64,000 nt of DNA, taken from assembly GCF_003696265.1 (NCBI RefSeq), contig NZ_RFFH01000017.1:1-64000 (forward strand), written 5' to 3'. The notes beneath the pieces are model-generated. The model worked only from the letters and a program-made list of their open reading frames with translations, ran no database searches and was not told the origin of the DNA. The DNA comes from Nocardia stercoris (GTDB taxonomy: Bacteria; Actinomycetota; Actinomycetes; Mycobacteriales; Mycobacteriaceae). The position numbers and the translations under genes are program-made. Shown in pieces: positions 7,688 to 16,347 of this stretch (position 1 is its first letter; each line of letters starts with the position of its first letter).

Positions 7688-9367
7688 ATGACGACACCGA
7701 ATGCTCCGGAGGACCCAGCGACGCAACGATTCCCGGTCCTGACCGGCGAACAGCTCGATCGACTCCGCCGCTACGGGTCGGACGACACCGTCCGGTCCGG
7801 CGAGGTGCTCTTCCGGACCGGCCAGCCGACCTACGACTTCATCGCGCTCACAACCGCTTCCGCACAGATCTACCGCGAAGCCACCACCGGCCAGCCCGAG
7901 GCGATCATCGCCACGTGCACCCCGGGGCAGTTCCTCGGCGAGCTGAACCTGCTCACCGGCCAATCGGTGTACCTGTCGACGCGAATCGTCCACGGCGGCG
8001 GCATCATCCGGATCCCGCCCCGCGACTTCCGCCGGCTGATGGACGAGGACACCGAACTCTCCGACCTGATCCTCACCGCGTTCCTGGCCCGTCGCGCCGA
8101 CCTGCAATCGGGCGAGGGCGCTCTCAGCGTCCGCATTCTCGGTAGCGCGCTGTCCCGCGAATCACTGGCGCTGCGGACCTGGGCGGCGCGGAACCGCATC
8201 GCGCACACCTGGTTCGACATCGACACCGACGCCGGCCGGGCCCTCGCCGACGCCGCCCACATCGCCGCGGACCAGCTCCCGACCGTTGTGCTGCCGACGG
8301 TTGTGATCACCGAGGCGACGCCTGCGACGGTCGCCCACGAACTCGGCCTGACCTACTCCCCCACGGCACCCAGCGACGAGGTGGTGGACGTGGTCGTGGT
8401 GGGCGCCGGACCGGCAGGGCTGGCGGCCGCGGTGTACGGCGCTTCCGAAGGGTTGACCACTGTGGTCTTCGAGGCAGTCGGGGTCGGCGGCCAGGCCGCC
8501 GCCAGCTCCCGGATCGAGAACTATCTCGGCTTCGAACACGGGATCAGTGGCACCGAGCTGACCGGCCGGGCCACCGTGCAGGCACTGAAATTCGGTGCGC
8601 GAGTGAACAGCCCGTGCACGATCTGCTCGGTGAAGCGCGTCGGCAGCTACTTCGAGGTCACGCTGAACGACGGCGCGGTGGCCGCCACCCGGGCCGTCGT
8701 GCTGGCAACCGGCGCCCGGTACCGCACACTGAACCTCCCCCGGCGGGGCGACTTCGAAAGGCGTGGAATCTACTATGCCGCAACCGGAATCGAGGCCCGC
8801 GCCTGTGCCACCGCACCGGTGGCCGTCGTCGGCGGTGCGAACTCGGCCGGGCAGGCGGCACTGTTCCTGGCCGGCCAGGGAAGTCCGGTCAGCCTGGTCG
8901 TACGGGCCGCGGACCTGTTCACCGGCATGTCCGCGTACCTTGCCCGCCGGATCATCGCCGACCCCGCGATCACGGTGCTACTCGGCAGCGAAGTGACCGC
9001 GCTGGCGGGCGACGAACGCCTCGAACAGATCACGGTGACAAACCGAGCCAGTGGCGAAGCGCAGCAACTGCCCTGCGTCGGACTGTTCTGCTTCATCGGC
9101 GCCGACCCGAAAACCGAATGGCTGTCGGGAATCCTGACCGATGCCGACGGCTTCATCCGCACAGACTCGGCTCTGGGTCCGGCCCTGCCGGACGACATCT
9201 GGACCGAGATCGGCCGTGGCCCACTGCCGTTCGAGACCAGCGAACCGGGCATCTTCGCCATCGGCGACGTCCGGGCCGGCTCCATGAAGCGGGTGGCCGC
9301 CGCGGTCGGTGACGGCGCCAGCTGTATTCGCTCGGTACACCGATTCATCGGCAGCGCGGGAATGTGA
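7688..9367 (+). CDS. Cyclic nucleotide-binding / thioredoxin-fold / TrxR-like flavoprotein fusion
   Basis: A 559-residue cytosolic protein with three parts. Residues 15-140 look like a cyclic nucleotide-binding beta-barrel (PGQFLGELNLLTGQSV is the phosphate-cassette-like element). Residues 146-222 look like a degenerate thioredoxin/glutaredoxin fold with no CxxC. Residues 232-559 form a thioredoxin reductase-type flavoprotein, with GAGPAG for FAD at 239-244 and a second nucleotide motif, GGANSAG, at 382-388. The redox-active CxxC of true thioredoxin reductases is replaced by YYAATGIEAR near 362, so it probably moves electrons from NAD(P)H to FAD without a dithiol relay. The partner is unknown. 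A GAGAGGG box precedes the ATG. Confidence 0.85.
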   Translation: MTTPNAPEDPATQRFPVLTGEQLDRLRRYGSDDTVRSGEVLFRTGQPTYDFIALTTASAQIYREATTGQPEAIIATCTPGQFLGELNLLTGQSVYLSTRIVHGGGIIRIPPRDFRRLMDEDTELSDLILTAFLARRADLQSGEGALSVRILGSALSRESLALRTWAARNRIAHTWFDIDTDAGRALADAAHIAADQLPTVVLPTVVITEATPATVAHELGLTYSPTAPSDEVVDVVVVGAGPAGLAAAVYGASEGLTTVVFEAVGVGGQAAASSRIENYLGFEHGISGTELTGRATVQALKFGARVNSPCTICSVKRVGSYFEVTLNDGAVAATRAVVLATGARYRTLNLPRRGDFERRGIYYAATGIEARACATAPVAVVGGANSAGQAALFLAGQGSPVSLVVRAADLFTGMSAYLARRIIADPAITVLLGSEVTALAGDERLEQITVTNRASGEAQQLPCVGLFCFIGADPKTEWLSGILTDADGFIRTDSALGPALPDDIWTEIGRGPLPFETSEPGIFAIGDVRAGSMKRVAAAVGDGASCIRSVHRFIGSAGM

Positions 9368-9658
9368 GACCGGCAGTTGAACGACAACGACCCGGCAGCT
9401 GCCGCAATGCATCCGACGATCCGGCAAAGTTGCGTGGGCCATGTCGTAGGGGAACTCCGACCGGCAGGTGGCCGACGCCGGACGGCGAACGCGACAGTCC
9501 CATGACGGAGGTTGTGGTCGGCCGAAATCAGTTGCTGGTGTACGTGATTCGCGTATCGTGGAGTCTGCATCGCCCGGAACGGCATGGTGCCAGGTTCAGG
9601 GCTGAGGTCGGGGGTTTCCCGGATGCCGGGTTCGGTTGGAAGTCGATAGCTTCGGCGC

Positions 9659-9790
9659 ATGCGATCACGAAGGATCCTCGCCGGACTCTGCGCCGGTACC
9701 GCGGTAGCGCTGCTCGGCATGACAGCGGGCCCCGCGCCTTGGGGCCGCTCGGTTCGAGAACCGTCGACCTGGACCGGTTCGAGAACTTGA
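9659..9790 (+). pseudogene. Truncated secreted-protein start (signal peptide only)
   Basis: An ATG at 9659 begins MRSRRILAGLCAGTAVALLG, a convincing signal peptide (basic n-region, hydrophobic h-region, then TAGPAP). The sequence then changes character and stops at 9790. From about 9745 the DNA instead encodes, in another frame, part of a GGDEF domain. I read this as the 5' end of an exported protein gene fused by deletion to a foreign fragment. Confidence 0.5.
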
Positions 9791-9930
9791 ACGATTCTCT
9801 CGGCCACTCCGCCGGTGACCAGGCGCTGGTTCGGGTCGCGACCTAGCTTCGGGCAAGCGTTCCATCGGGCACGGTGGCCGCCCGCAGCGGCGGTGAGGAG
9901 TTCATCGGGAGTCGTGCAGAGGTCCGGGCA
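9763..9930 (+). pseudogene. GGDEF (diguanylate cyclase) domain remnant with in-frame stop
   Basis: The plus-strand frame reads VDLDRFENLNDSLGHSAGDQ, then ALVRVAT, a TAG stop at 9844-9846, and in the same frame LRASVPSGTVAARSGGEEF. These are the substrate-binding helix and the GGEEF active-site signature of diguanylate cyclases. The start and end of the domain are missing. The in-frame stop plus loss of both ends makes it a pseudogene. Another GGDEF gene lies at 25860-26918; this fragment resembles it but I cannot say it derives from it. Confidence 0.7.
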
Positions 9931-10034
9931 AATTCCGGGCTGAGCCGGCACTGGCCGGACACCGCGCTGTCAGCAAGACGCCTCGGCAGATTCGCGCGCT
10001 GTCCGCGCACTCGATAGAACCGGAGGATATCTCC

Positions 10035-10898
10035 TTGTCCAGTTCCCCAGCCCCGTCGCTGTCCACAGGTATCGCCGATCGCGTACTCGCAACGCTCGTC
10101 GCCCTTGCTGCGGCCCTCGGCGTCGCCTTCGTCATCGCCCCGCGCATACTGGCCGCGAGTGGGCCGGGCGATACCTTCGGCGATGAGAGCGACCTCCGTG
10201 AAGCATTCCGTACGGCGTTCGTCGAGTATTGGAGGTCCGGCGAATCCGGATTCTCTCCGAGCTTGCAGAGGATTGTCGATTACTGGTTCCGCTACCACGC
10301 CGCCAAGGCCGTGATCGCGGCAGTCTTGCTGATCGTGCTCGTCGCACTCAATGTTCTTCTCTGGAAAGCATTCCTGAAGGCCAGCGGTCTCGGCGTCGGC
10401 ATGAGGTTCGGCCTCGCGTCGGCCGGCATTCTTGCCACGACATTCGCGCTACTTTCCTTGATGACGGCGATGGCCAACATCCAGGGCGCGGTGGCGCCCT
10501 TCGCCTCGCTGTTGCCGATGCTGACTGGCGGCGCAAACGACGGAGAGCTCGCCGATACGCTCGACCAAGTCGAGCATCGGCTGGCCGACTCCCCGAGTGC
10601 GGGTGGCCGAACCCCGCCTGCCCTCGACGTGATGATCACCGACTTCTCTCGATATCACGTGGCGATGGCTGTGGTTGCTGCGATGGTGGCGATCGTTCTC
10701 GTCGTTGTGAGCGTGGTGTTCTGGAAGGGGTTTGCCGACACTGTGAAGTCCGACAGGCGAACGAGGTGCGTGTTGGCGTCATTCGGTGTTCTGTCAGCGT
10801 TGTTGTCGCTGATCGCAATCGCCGTCGTGGTGGCGAACACGACCAACGCAGCGGACCCGGCACCCGGCCTCTCGGCCCTTTTCGACGGCGGATGGTGA
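10035..10898 (+). CDS. Integral membrane protein, unknown function
   Basis: A 287-residue protein with a TTG start at 10035, supported by a CGGAGGA box seven bases upstream. I see about five hydrophobic segments, near residues 18-38, 95-115, 125-148, 213-235 and 250-272. Two soluble stretches of about 55 residues sit between the first and second and between the third and fourth segments, and both precede a similar pattern (YWFRYHAAKAVIAAVLLIV and FSRYHVAMAVVAAMVAIVLV), which suggests an internal duplication of a two-helix unit. I do not recognise the family. It stands alone, with a remnant upstream and the convergent TetR gene downstream. Confidence 0.75.
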   Translation: MSSSPAPSLSTGIADRVLATLVALAAALGVAFVIAPRILAASGPGDTFGDESDLREAFRTAFVEYWRSGESGFSPSLQRIVDYWFRYHAAKAVIAAVLLIVLVALNVLLWKAFLKASGLGVGMRFGLASAGILATTFALLSLMTAMANIQGAVAPFASLLPMLTGGANDGELADTLDQVEHRLADSPSAGGRTPPALDVMITDFSRYHVAMAVVAAMVAIVLVVVSVVFWKGFADTVKSDRRTRCVLASFGVLSALLSLIAIAVVVANTTNAADPAPGLSALFDGGW

Positions 10899-11017
10899 GG
10901 CACACCCACTCGCTCATCGGCTACTCGAGACTGGTGTCTTGGCTTGGTCCCGGCCAGGATCGAGTCCGGGTGCCCGGTGGGAGGCTCCCTCGTCGCGCGA
11001 ACACGGAGCAGCCGAGC

Positions 11018-11575
11018 TCAGGTGCGGGACCGGACCAGTCCCGCCACCGCCCGCGCGGCGTGCTCGAAGGGTTCGAGGGTGCCCGCCGCGCGGCACAGGA
11101 TGTGGGCGCCTTCGAGCAGGCCGATGAGGGCGGTGGCGAGGTCCTGGGCCTCGTCGGGTTCGACACCGGTGGCGGCGAGCCGCTCGGCCAGCGCAGCTGT
11201 CCAGGAGGTGAAGGCGGTGTCGGCGATGCGGCGCAACGTGTCGCCGTCCGGTTCGACGGTGATGGCGGCGACAGCGCAGCCGCCACCGGTGGCGGAAGCG
11301 GCGACCACCGGGCGCACCGCAGCGAGGAAGTTGTCGACGATCGCGGCGGGCGTGGCCCCCGGCAGCGCGGCCAAGTGGTCTCGCACAGCCTGGCCGTTGC
11401 GGGTTGCGGCCTCGGCGACCAGTTCGGCTTTGCCGCCGGGAAAGTGGTGGTAGATCGCTCCGCGGGCGGCCCCGCTGGCCTGGAGGATCTCGGTGAAGGA
11501 CATCCCGGCGAGGCCCCGGCGCTGCAGCGCGCAGACGGCGGCGTCGATCATCCGGGCCCTGGTGTCGTTCGGCAT
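11018..11575 (-). CDS. TetR-family transcriptional repressor
   Basis: A 185-residue TetR regulator. The N-terminal helix-turn-helix reads TRARMIDAAVCALQRRGLAG, then MSFTEILQASGAARGAIYHHF, the canonical TetR DNA-binding helices with the GAIYHHF end of the recognition helix. The C-terminal ligand domain resembles the LmrA/YxaF-type TetR_C group. It is read divergently from the tautomerase gene at 11667. Between them lies a perfect 34-base palindrome at 11619-11652, and a related core, GACTAGTACGTCC, lies at 11592-11604 close to its own start codon. Autoregulation and repression of the tautomerase-DJ-1 pair is the simplest reading. GGAGATGCG precedes the ATG. Confidence 0.9.
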   Translation of the reverse strand: MPNDTRARMIDAAVCALQRRGLAGMSFTEILQASGAARGAIYHHFPGGKAELVAEAATRNGQAVRDHLAALPGATPAAIVDNFLAAVRPVVAASATGGGCAVAAITVEPDGDTLRRIADTAFTSWTAALAERLAATGVEPDEAQDLATALIGLLEGAHILCRAAGTLEPFEHAARAVAGLVRSRT

Positions 11576-11618
11576 CGCATCTCCAGAGGTTGACTAGTAC
11601 GTCCATCCTACTGCACAC

Positions 11619-11652
11619 TCATCTAGCTAGTACGTACGTACTAGCTAGATGA
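11619..11652. promoter_or_regulatory. Perfect 34-bp palindrome, probable TetR operator
   Basis: The palindrome is symmetric about 11635/11636, with core TAGTACGTACGTACTA flanked by AGC/GCT and CATCT/AGATG extensions. It ends 14 bases upstream of the tautomerase ATG, overlapping where the promoter or leader should be. The shorter related element ACTAGTACGT at 11593-11602 is a likely second site in front of the tetR gene. Confidence 0.8.
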
Positions 11653-11666
11653 CGACAGGAGAAATC

Positions 11667-12104
11667 ATGCCCATCACCGTTACCGCTCCCCGCGGCGTGC
11701 TCACCACCGCGGGCGAGAAGGAAATCCTGCCGCGGCTGATTGCAGCGCTTATCGACATCAGTGGGGCGACCGGAAATACGTTCTTCACTTCGATCGTCGG
11801 CGGTACTGTGCACGTGCTGGCACCTGAGCACATCTACACGGGCGATGGAAACCGGCCGGTGGTGATGGTCGAGCTGAAACTGCCGAACATCGGCCTGCCC
11901 GATCCCGCAAGCCGGGCCGCGTTCGTCGCCGCGGCCACCGACATCGTCGACGATCTCACCGTCGCGGGCCACGAACGCGCGAACACCTGGGTCAATGTCC
12001 TCAACGCGCTCGACGGCGGGTGGGGTATCGGTGGCGTGGCCTACACCGGTGACGCGCTCATCGCGGCGGTCGCCGCAGCAGCCGAGCCCACGGCTGCGCG
12101 CTGA
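11667..12104 (+). CDS. Tautomerase-superfamily protein (4-oxalocrotonate tautomerase-like)
   Basis: A protein of about 145 residues whose N-terminus is MPITVTAPRGVLT. In the tautomerase superfamily the catalytic base is Pro-1, exposed after removal of methionine, so the proline directly after this ATG both identifies the family and selects 11667 over the earlier ATG at 11649. A CAGGAGA box lies upstream. At about 145 residues it is twice the length of classical 4-oxalocrotonate tautomerase and fits the long, fused-unit branch. It sits directly behind the palindromic operator of the divergent TetR gene and is followed by a DJ-1/PfpI gene. The substrate is unknown. Confidence 0.8.
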   Translation: MPITVTAPRGVLTTAGEKEILPRLIAALIDISGATGNTFFTSIVGGTVHVLAPEHIYTGDGNRPVVMVELKLPNIGLPDPASRAAFVAAATDIVDDLTVAGHERANTWVNVLNALDGGWGIGGVAYTGDALIAAVAAAAEPTAAR

Positions 12105-12170
12105 CCCGTTCCATCGCGGTGGCCGCGGCTACCGGCCGCGGCCACCGGCACCCTCATCGAAAGAGCCACC

Positions 12171-12719
12171 ATGTCAGGCACTCTCACCGATCGTACGATC
12201 GCATTCCTGGTCGCCAACGACGGCGTCGAGCAGAGCGAACTCACCCACCCGTGGCGTGCGGTGTGCGCCTCCGGTGGGCGCGCCGTCCTGCTCGCGCCGG
12301 ACCGGGGACACGTCCAGACCTATCGTCACCTCGACCGGATGGACCGCTATCCGGTGGACGTGACACTCGATGCCGCCGATGCGGCAGACTACGCTGCGGT
12401 CGTCCTGCCCGGCGGTGTCGCCAATCCCGATATCCTGCGCCGCGTGCCGGCCGCACACCGGTTGCTGCGGAACGCCGATGCGGCCGGCACGACGATCGCG
12501 GCCATCTGCCACGGCCCATGGACCCTCATCGACGCCGGCTTGGTGGCTGGTCGCACTCTGGCCGCATGGCCCAGTCTCGCAACCGATCTCACCAATGCGG
12601 GGGCCACCTGGACCGCCGACCGCACCCACATCGACGGCACGCTGATCACCGCGCAAAGCGACCAGGATGTCGACACCTTCACCGCCCTGCTCCTCGCTGC
12701 CGTAGGAGAATCGTCATGA
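12171..12719 (+). CDS. DJ-1/PfpI-family protein (class I glutamine amidotransferase-like)
   Basis: A 182-residue DJ-1/PfpI protein. AAICHGPWTLIDAG contains the nucleophilic cysteine on its tight elbow followed by histidine, the hallmark of the PfpI/YhbO branch. VVLPGGVANPDILR is the preceding strand-loop, and an EQSEL segment near residue 20 supplies the conserved glutamate. Family members act as glyoxalases, deglycases or stress chaperones. It follows the tautomerase by 66 bases in the same direction, so both are probably controlled by the TetR repressor. It converges with the PucR gene; only 16 bases separate the two stop codons. Confidence 0.85.
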   Translation: MSGTLTDRTIAFLVANDGVEQSELTHPWRAVCASGGRAVLLAPDRGHVQTYRHLDRMDRYPVDVTLDAADAADYAAVVLPGGVANPDILRRVPAAHRLLRNADAAGTTIAAICHGPWTLIDAGLVAGRTLAAWPSLATDLTNAGATWTADRTHIDGTLITAQSDQDVDTFTALLLAAVGESS

Positions 12720-12735
12720 CACTGGCTCGGCCGGA

Positions 12736-14364
12736 TCAATGCCGCACATGCCGACGGGCACGCAGGGCGAGGCGCAGGTTCATGACCGTCTCGTGGTCGG
12801 ACAGATCGGTGTCGAGCAGCGTCTGGATCCGGGCGATGCGGGCATAGAGTGTCTGTCGGTTGATTCGAAGATGGTGCGCCGCTTCGGTTTTGTGTCCGGC
12901 GTAGTGACAGTACGCCTCCAGTGTGAGCAGCAGGGTCCGGTGGCGCGGGTCGAGCAGCGGGGTGAGGTGGCGCGCGACGAACTCGGCGAGGCCGTCATGG
13001 TCTCGCAGCAGCCACAGTAGTAGGTCGGCGTCCAGGCTTCGCGCGTCCGACCACGGCCGGTCCGTGGGCCGGGCGGCCACGGCCACCTCGGTGGCGTGCC
13101 GTAGTCCCGCCGCCGCGGTCGCCCACGTCTCGATCTGGCCGGCGACGATGAGCAGCTGGTCGGTGATGCCGGCTTTCCTCGCGCCGGTCTGGAGCGCACC
13201 GGCGATCCGCTCGACCGCACTGGTGCGCTGATCACCGTCGTACACGCCGGTCAGGACGAGGATCTGGCCGGTCGAGGGGCGGCTGCCGACCAGTACGGAC
13301 ATACCCAGCCGGGTGAACTCCGCGGTGATCGCCTTGTCGATGGCCCGCCACCGCGCGCCCGCGCCGCTGGGGTCGCCGATCAACGGCCGTTGCGACGACG
13401 GTATCCGGGCCACCACGGGTATCACCATCGCCCGCGCGGCGAGTCCGAGCGCACCGGCCTGGCGTGCGGCGTCCTCGACCGGAACGCGCCCGCCCGCCAG
13501 ATCGGCGAGGAAGTCGCTGCGCGTGCGCGCGATCAGGTCCTCCTCCTGCCGCGACCGCAACATCGCCAACGCGATCAGCGACGCCGCGCGGTCGGTCACC
13601 ATCCTGTCCAGCGGCGTCAGCGCGGAATCGACCGGAAACACGACGAGATGTCCCAGGCGCCCGGGCGAACCCATGGGGATCGGGGTGCGCAGGGCCGGTC
13701 CCGCCGCGGCCTGCTCCACCATTGCCAGCGGCGAGCTCGCGGGTTCGGACCGGCCCAGCTCAGACTGTCGGGCGTACGACAGGACGCGGCCGTCGGGGTT
13801 CCACAGGACGACCGGATTGTCGATGTGGTCGGCGAGCATCCGAAGCAGTTCGGGGATGCCTTCGTCGGCGAGCACGGCGTCGGTGAACCGGCGGTACGCG
13901 TCCTCGGCGCTACGTAGCAGCCGCAGGTGACCGTTGACGATCTCGGTGTGGATGGCTTCGGTCACCGCGACGAAGGGCACCTCACGGTGGAGCTGGATCA
14001 GCGGCATCCGGTGCGCGGTCGCCGCTTCGATGAGTGGTTCGGGCAGCACCGTGAAACGGACTCCGAGCTCGACCACGAGCCCGGCGATGCCCCGCTCCGC
14101 CAGGTTCGCGATGAACCGCCGCTGGTCGGCGGGGCGATCGCCGATGCCCATACCGGTGGTGAGCAGCAGTTCACCACCGCGCAGCAGGGTCGCGATGTTC
14201 GGCACCTCGCCCGTGTGGACCCATCGGATCGGACGATCGAGATGTTGTGCCGCGGCGAGTACTTCGGGTAGGCCGCGGCGCAGGGCCGGCAGGTCCAGCG
14301 CGTCCCGCACCGAGATCTCGACCGAGGGCTCCGGTGCTTCGAGCGGTTCCGCGCTGTCGTTCAT
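12736..14364 (-). CDS. PucR/CdaR-family transcriptional regulator
   Basis: A 542-residue regulator. The N-terminal PucR sensor domain covers roughly residues 15-140 (VEISVRDALDLPALRRGLPEVL and RWVHTGEVPNIATLLRGGELLL). A GGDEF-like middle region follows, and the C-terminus has the PucR-type helix-turn-helix (CHYAGHKTEAAHHLRINRQT, then LYARIARIQTLLDTDL). Such proteins sense purines, amines or amino acids. The frame is open to a GTG at 14385, but I prefer the ATG at 14364. It is divergent from the exported amine oxidase gene across a 287-base region containing two imperfect inverted repeats, so the oxidase is its likely target. Confidence 0.9.
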   Translation of the reverse strand: MNDSAEPLEAPEPSVEISVRDALDLPALRRGLPEVLAAAQHLDRPIRWVHTGEVPNIATLLRGGELLLTTGMGIGDRPADQRRFIANLAERGIAGLVVELGVRFTVLPEPLIEAATAHRMPLIQLHREVPFVAVTEAIHTEIVNGHLRLLRSAEDAYRRFTDAVLADEGIPELLRMLADHIDNPVVLWNPDGRVLSYARQSELGRSEPASSPLAMVEQAAAGPALRTPIPMGSPGRLGHLVVFPVDSALTPLDRMVTDRAASLIALAMLRSRQEEDLIARTRSDFLADLAGGRVPVEDAARQAGALGLAARAMVIPVVARIPSSQRPLIGDPSGAGARWRAIDKAITAEFTRLGMSVLVGSRPSTGQILVLTGVYDGDQRTSAVERIAGALQTGARKAGITDQLLIVAGQIETWATAAAGLRHATEVAVAARPTDRPWSDARSLDADLLLWLLRDHDGLAEFVARHLTPLLDPRHRTLLLTLEAYCHYAGHKTEAAHHLRINRQTLYARIARIQTLLDTDLSDHETVMNLRLALRARRHVRH

Positions 14365-14435
14365 GGCCCGAAACCTACGGGTCACCGAGAGTTGTGTGAG
14401 TTACGCCGCAGTAAATTCACGACACTATGTCGCCT

Positions 14436-14476
14436 GTTTCGGAAAAACGGCGACGGTTCGCCGCTTGTTCCGAAAC
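14436..14476. promoter_or_regulatory. Imperfect inverted repeat in PucR/amine oxidase divergent region
   Basis: Arms GTTTCGGAA...CGGCG (left) and CGCCG...TTCCGAAAC (right) face each other about a six-base centre, with a one-base difference in spacing. It lies about 70 bases upstream of the PucR gene. It could be an operator or an RNA hairpin. Confidence 0.45.
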
Positions 14477-14544
14477 TCGAACCGGCGGAATACTTTTCGC
14501 AATCAGTAGAAGCTAGCGATTTGCCGCATGAAGGTAGTCGATAT

Positions 14545-14583
14545 CCGACCTGAAATAAACCTATCGGTTTGTTTCCTGGTCGG
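14545..14583. promoter_or_regulatory. Second imperfect inverted repeat in the same divergent region
   Basis: The left arm CCGACCTGAAATAAACC is matched by a right arm whose complement reads CCGACCAGGAAACAAACC. It lies about 70 bases before the amine oxidase ATG, in the least GC-rich part of the region. It is a candidate operator for the PucR protein. Confidence 0.4.
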
Positions 14584-14651
14584 GTCTGAACGAATCCCAG
14601 CTGACTCCTGAGAACCGCTCTGTCACAACTACTTTCGTGAGGATACAAACC

Positions 14652-16340
14652 ATGGCACGTTCGACCGTCATCGAGTCGCTGCGCCGGCTCGCCGCCGACC
14701 ACGCCGTTGCCGAGCGGCTCGGCATGAGCCCGCAGGAGTTTCGCGAGATGCGGGCCGAGGCCGTGGCCCAACCCGGTGGCATCAGCCGGCGCCAATTGCT
14801 CACCCGGGCCGCCGCGGTCGGTGTCGCGACCGCCGCGGTAAGCGTCGGCGCCGTGGGCAACCGGCAGGCTTACGCTGATGCGCAGACGGCCCGCCCGTCA
14901 CCCCGGATCGCGATCATCGGTGCCGGCATCGCCGGACTCAACGCGGCGCTGACCCTCGCCGACAAGGGCCTCGCGAGCACGGTGTACGAGGCCAACCCGT
15001 CGCGCATCGGCGGCCGGATGTATTCCCAGGGTGGCGCGGTCAATCCCGGCTACTGGACCCAGGGACAGGTATCGGAGTACGGCGGCGAACTGCTCGACAC
15101 CGGCCACCACACCATGCTCCAACTCTGTCAGCGTTTCGGATTGTCGACGACGCCGGTGCGCCATGTCTATGGCTCGCAGGCCGAGCAGATCCTCTGGTTC
15201 GACGGCGCCTATTATCCGCGCAGCCAAGCGGACTCGGACTTCCAGCCGGTCTGGAAGGCGATCCAGGCCGACATTCAAGCCGGTGGATCCGCGCCGACCT
15301 GGAACAGCCACAACGCCGCGGCGGTGGCACTGGACAACATGTCGATCCGGGACTGGATCAATACTCGGGTCCCGGGCGGCTACGGCAGCAAGCTCGGGCA
15401 GTTCCTCGACGTCGGGTACGCGGTCGAGTACGGCGCCGACACCACCGTGCAGTCCTCTTACGACCTGCTCGAAATGCTGTCGTCGCAAGCCAATCCGGGC
15501 AGCTTCAATCTGTGGGGCGGTTCCGACGAGCGGTATCACATCACCGGTGGCAACGACCAGGTTCCGCACGCCATCGCGGCCACACTGCCGGCCGGGACGG
15601 TACAGCTGGGCTGGACACTGAACGCGGTGGCTCGCAACGCCGACGGTACCCAGACACTCACCTTCGGCATCGACGGCGGCGGCACCAAGACCGTCGTCGC
15701 CGACCACACCATCCTGGCGGTGCCCCTGCCGATCCTGCAGCAGCACATCGACTTCTCGAAAGCGGGTCTGGACAGCGGGATGCAGGGGGTGCTGAAGAAC
15801 ATGAAGATGGGCGCCTGCACCAAACTGAACATGCAGTTCACCGGGCGCCCGTGGGCCGGCACCGGACCGTGGCCCGGCGTCTCCAACGGCGAGATGTTCT
15901 CCGATCAGCAGTTCCAGCAGGTGTGGGATGTCACCCGGGGTCAGTCCGGCAGCGACGGCATCCTCGTGCAGTACGGCGGCGGCACCCTGGCTCGCAACCT
16001 CACCCCGCCCAGCGCCTTTACCGACAGTTCGACCGCCTACACCCACAATCTCGCGACGACGTATCTGGGTCAGATCGACCAGGTGTTCCCCGGAACCGCC
16101 GCGATCTGGACAGGTCAGGCGAAACTGTCCGCCTGGCACCTCAACCCTTACTCCTACGGCGCCTACTCCTACTGGCCGATCGGCTACCTCACCACCTGCG
16201 CCGGCTATGAGGGAACCGCCCAGGGGAACCTGCATTTCAGTGGCGAGCACACCTCGTACAACTTCCAGGGCTACATGGAGGGCGGGGCCCAGGAAGGAGC
16301 CCGCGCCGCATCGGAGGTGCTGGCCGCGATCGGCAAGTAA
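14652..16340 (+). CDS. Tat-exported flavin monoamine oxidase
   Basis: A 562-residue FAD amine oxidase. Residues 42-66 carry a twin-arginine signal (GGISRRQLLTRAAAVGVATA), so the folded flavoprotein is probably exported across the membrane. The FAD motif IAIIGAGIAGLNAAL is at about residues 86-100, followed by the GGRMYSQGG segment typical of monoamine and L-amino-acid oxidases. The C-terminal FSGEHTSYNFQGYMEGGAQEG is the second FAD-binding signature. The ATG at 14652 has a GAGG box; a GTG at 14637 is the alternative. It would oxidise an amine to an aldehyde, ammonia and peroxide, matching the aldehyde dehydrogenase and aminotransferase genes that follow. The exact amine is unknown. Confidence 0.88.
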   Translation: MARSTVIESLRRLAADHAVAERLGMSPQEFREMRAEAVAQPGGISRRQLLTRAAAVGVATAAVSVGAVGNRQAYADAQTARPSPRIAIIGAGIAGLNAALTLADKGLASTVYEANPSRIGGRMYSQGGAVNPGYWTQGQVSEYGGELLDTGHHTMLQLCQRFGLSTTPVRHVYGSQAEQILWFDGAYYPRSQADSDFQPVWKAIQADIQAGGSAPTWNSHNAAAVALDNMSIRDWINTRVPGGYGSKLGQFLDVGYAVEYGADTTVQSSYDLLEMLSSQANPGSFNLWGGSDERYHITGGNDQVPHAIAATLPAGTVQLGWTLNAVARNADGTQTLTFGIDGGGTKTVVADHTILAVPLPILQQHIDFSKAGLDSGMQGVLKNMKMGACTKLNMQFTGRPWAGTGPWPGVSNGEMFSDQQFQQVWDVTRGQSGSDGILVQYGGGTLARNLTPPSAFTDSSTAYTHNLATTYLGQIDQVFPGTAAIWTGQAKLSAWHLNPYSYGAYSYWPIGYLTTCAGYEGTAQGNLHFSGEHTSYNFQGYMEGGAQEGARAASEVLAAIGK

Positions 16341-16347
16341 CCGAGCG

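Noticed and set aside
6614..8107. Minus-strand frame of 497 codons opposite the MFS and flavoprotein genes
   Set aside because: It spans two well-supported plus-strand genes, and its translation is low-complexity (Gly, Asp, Gln, Arg).
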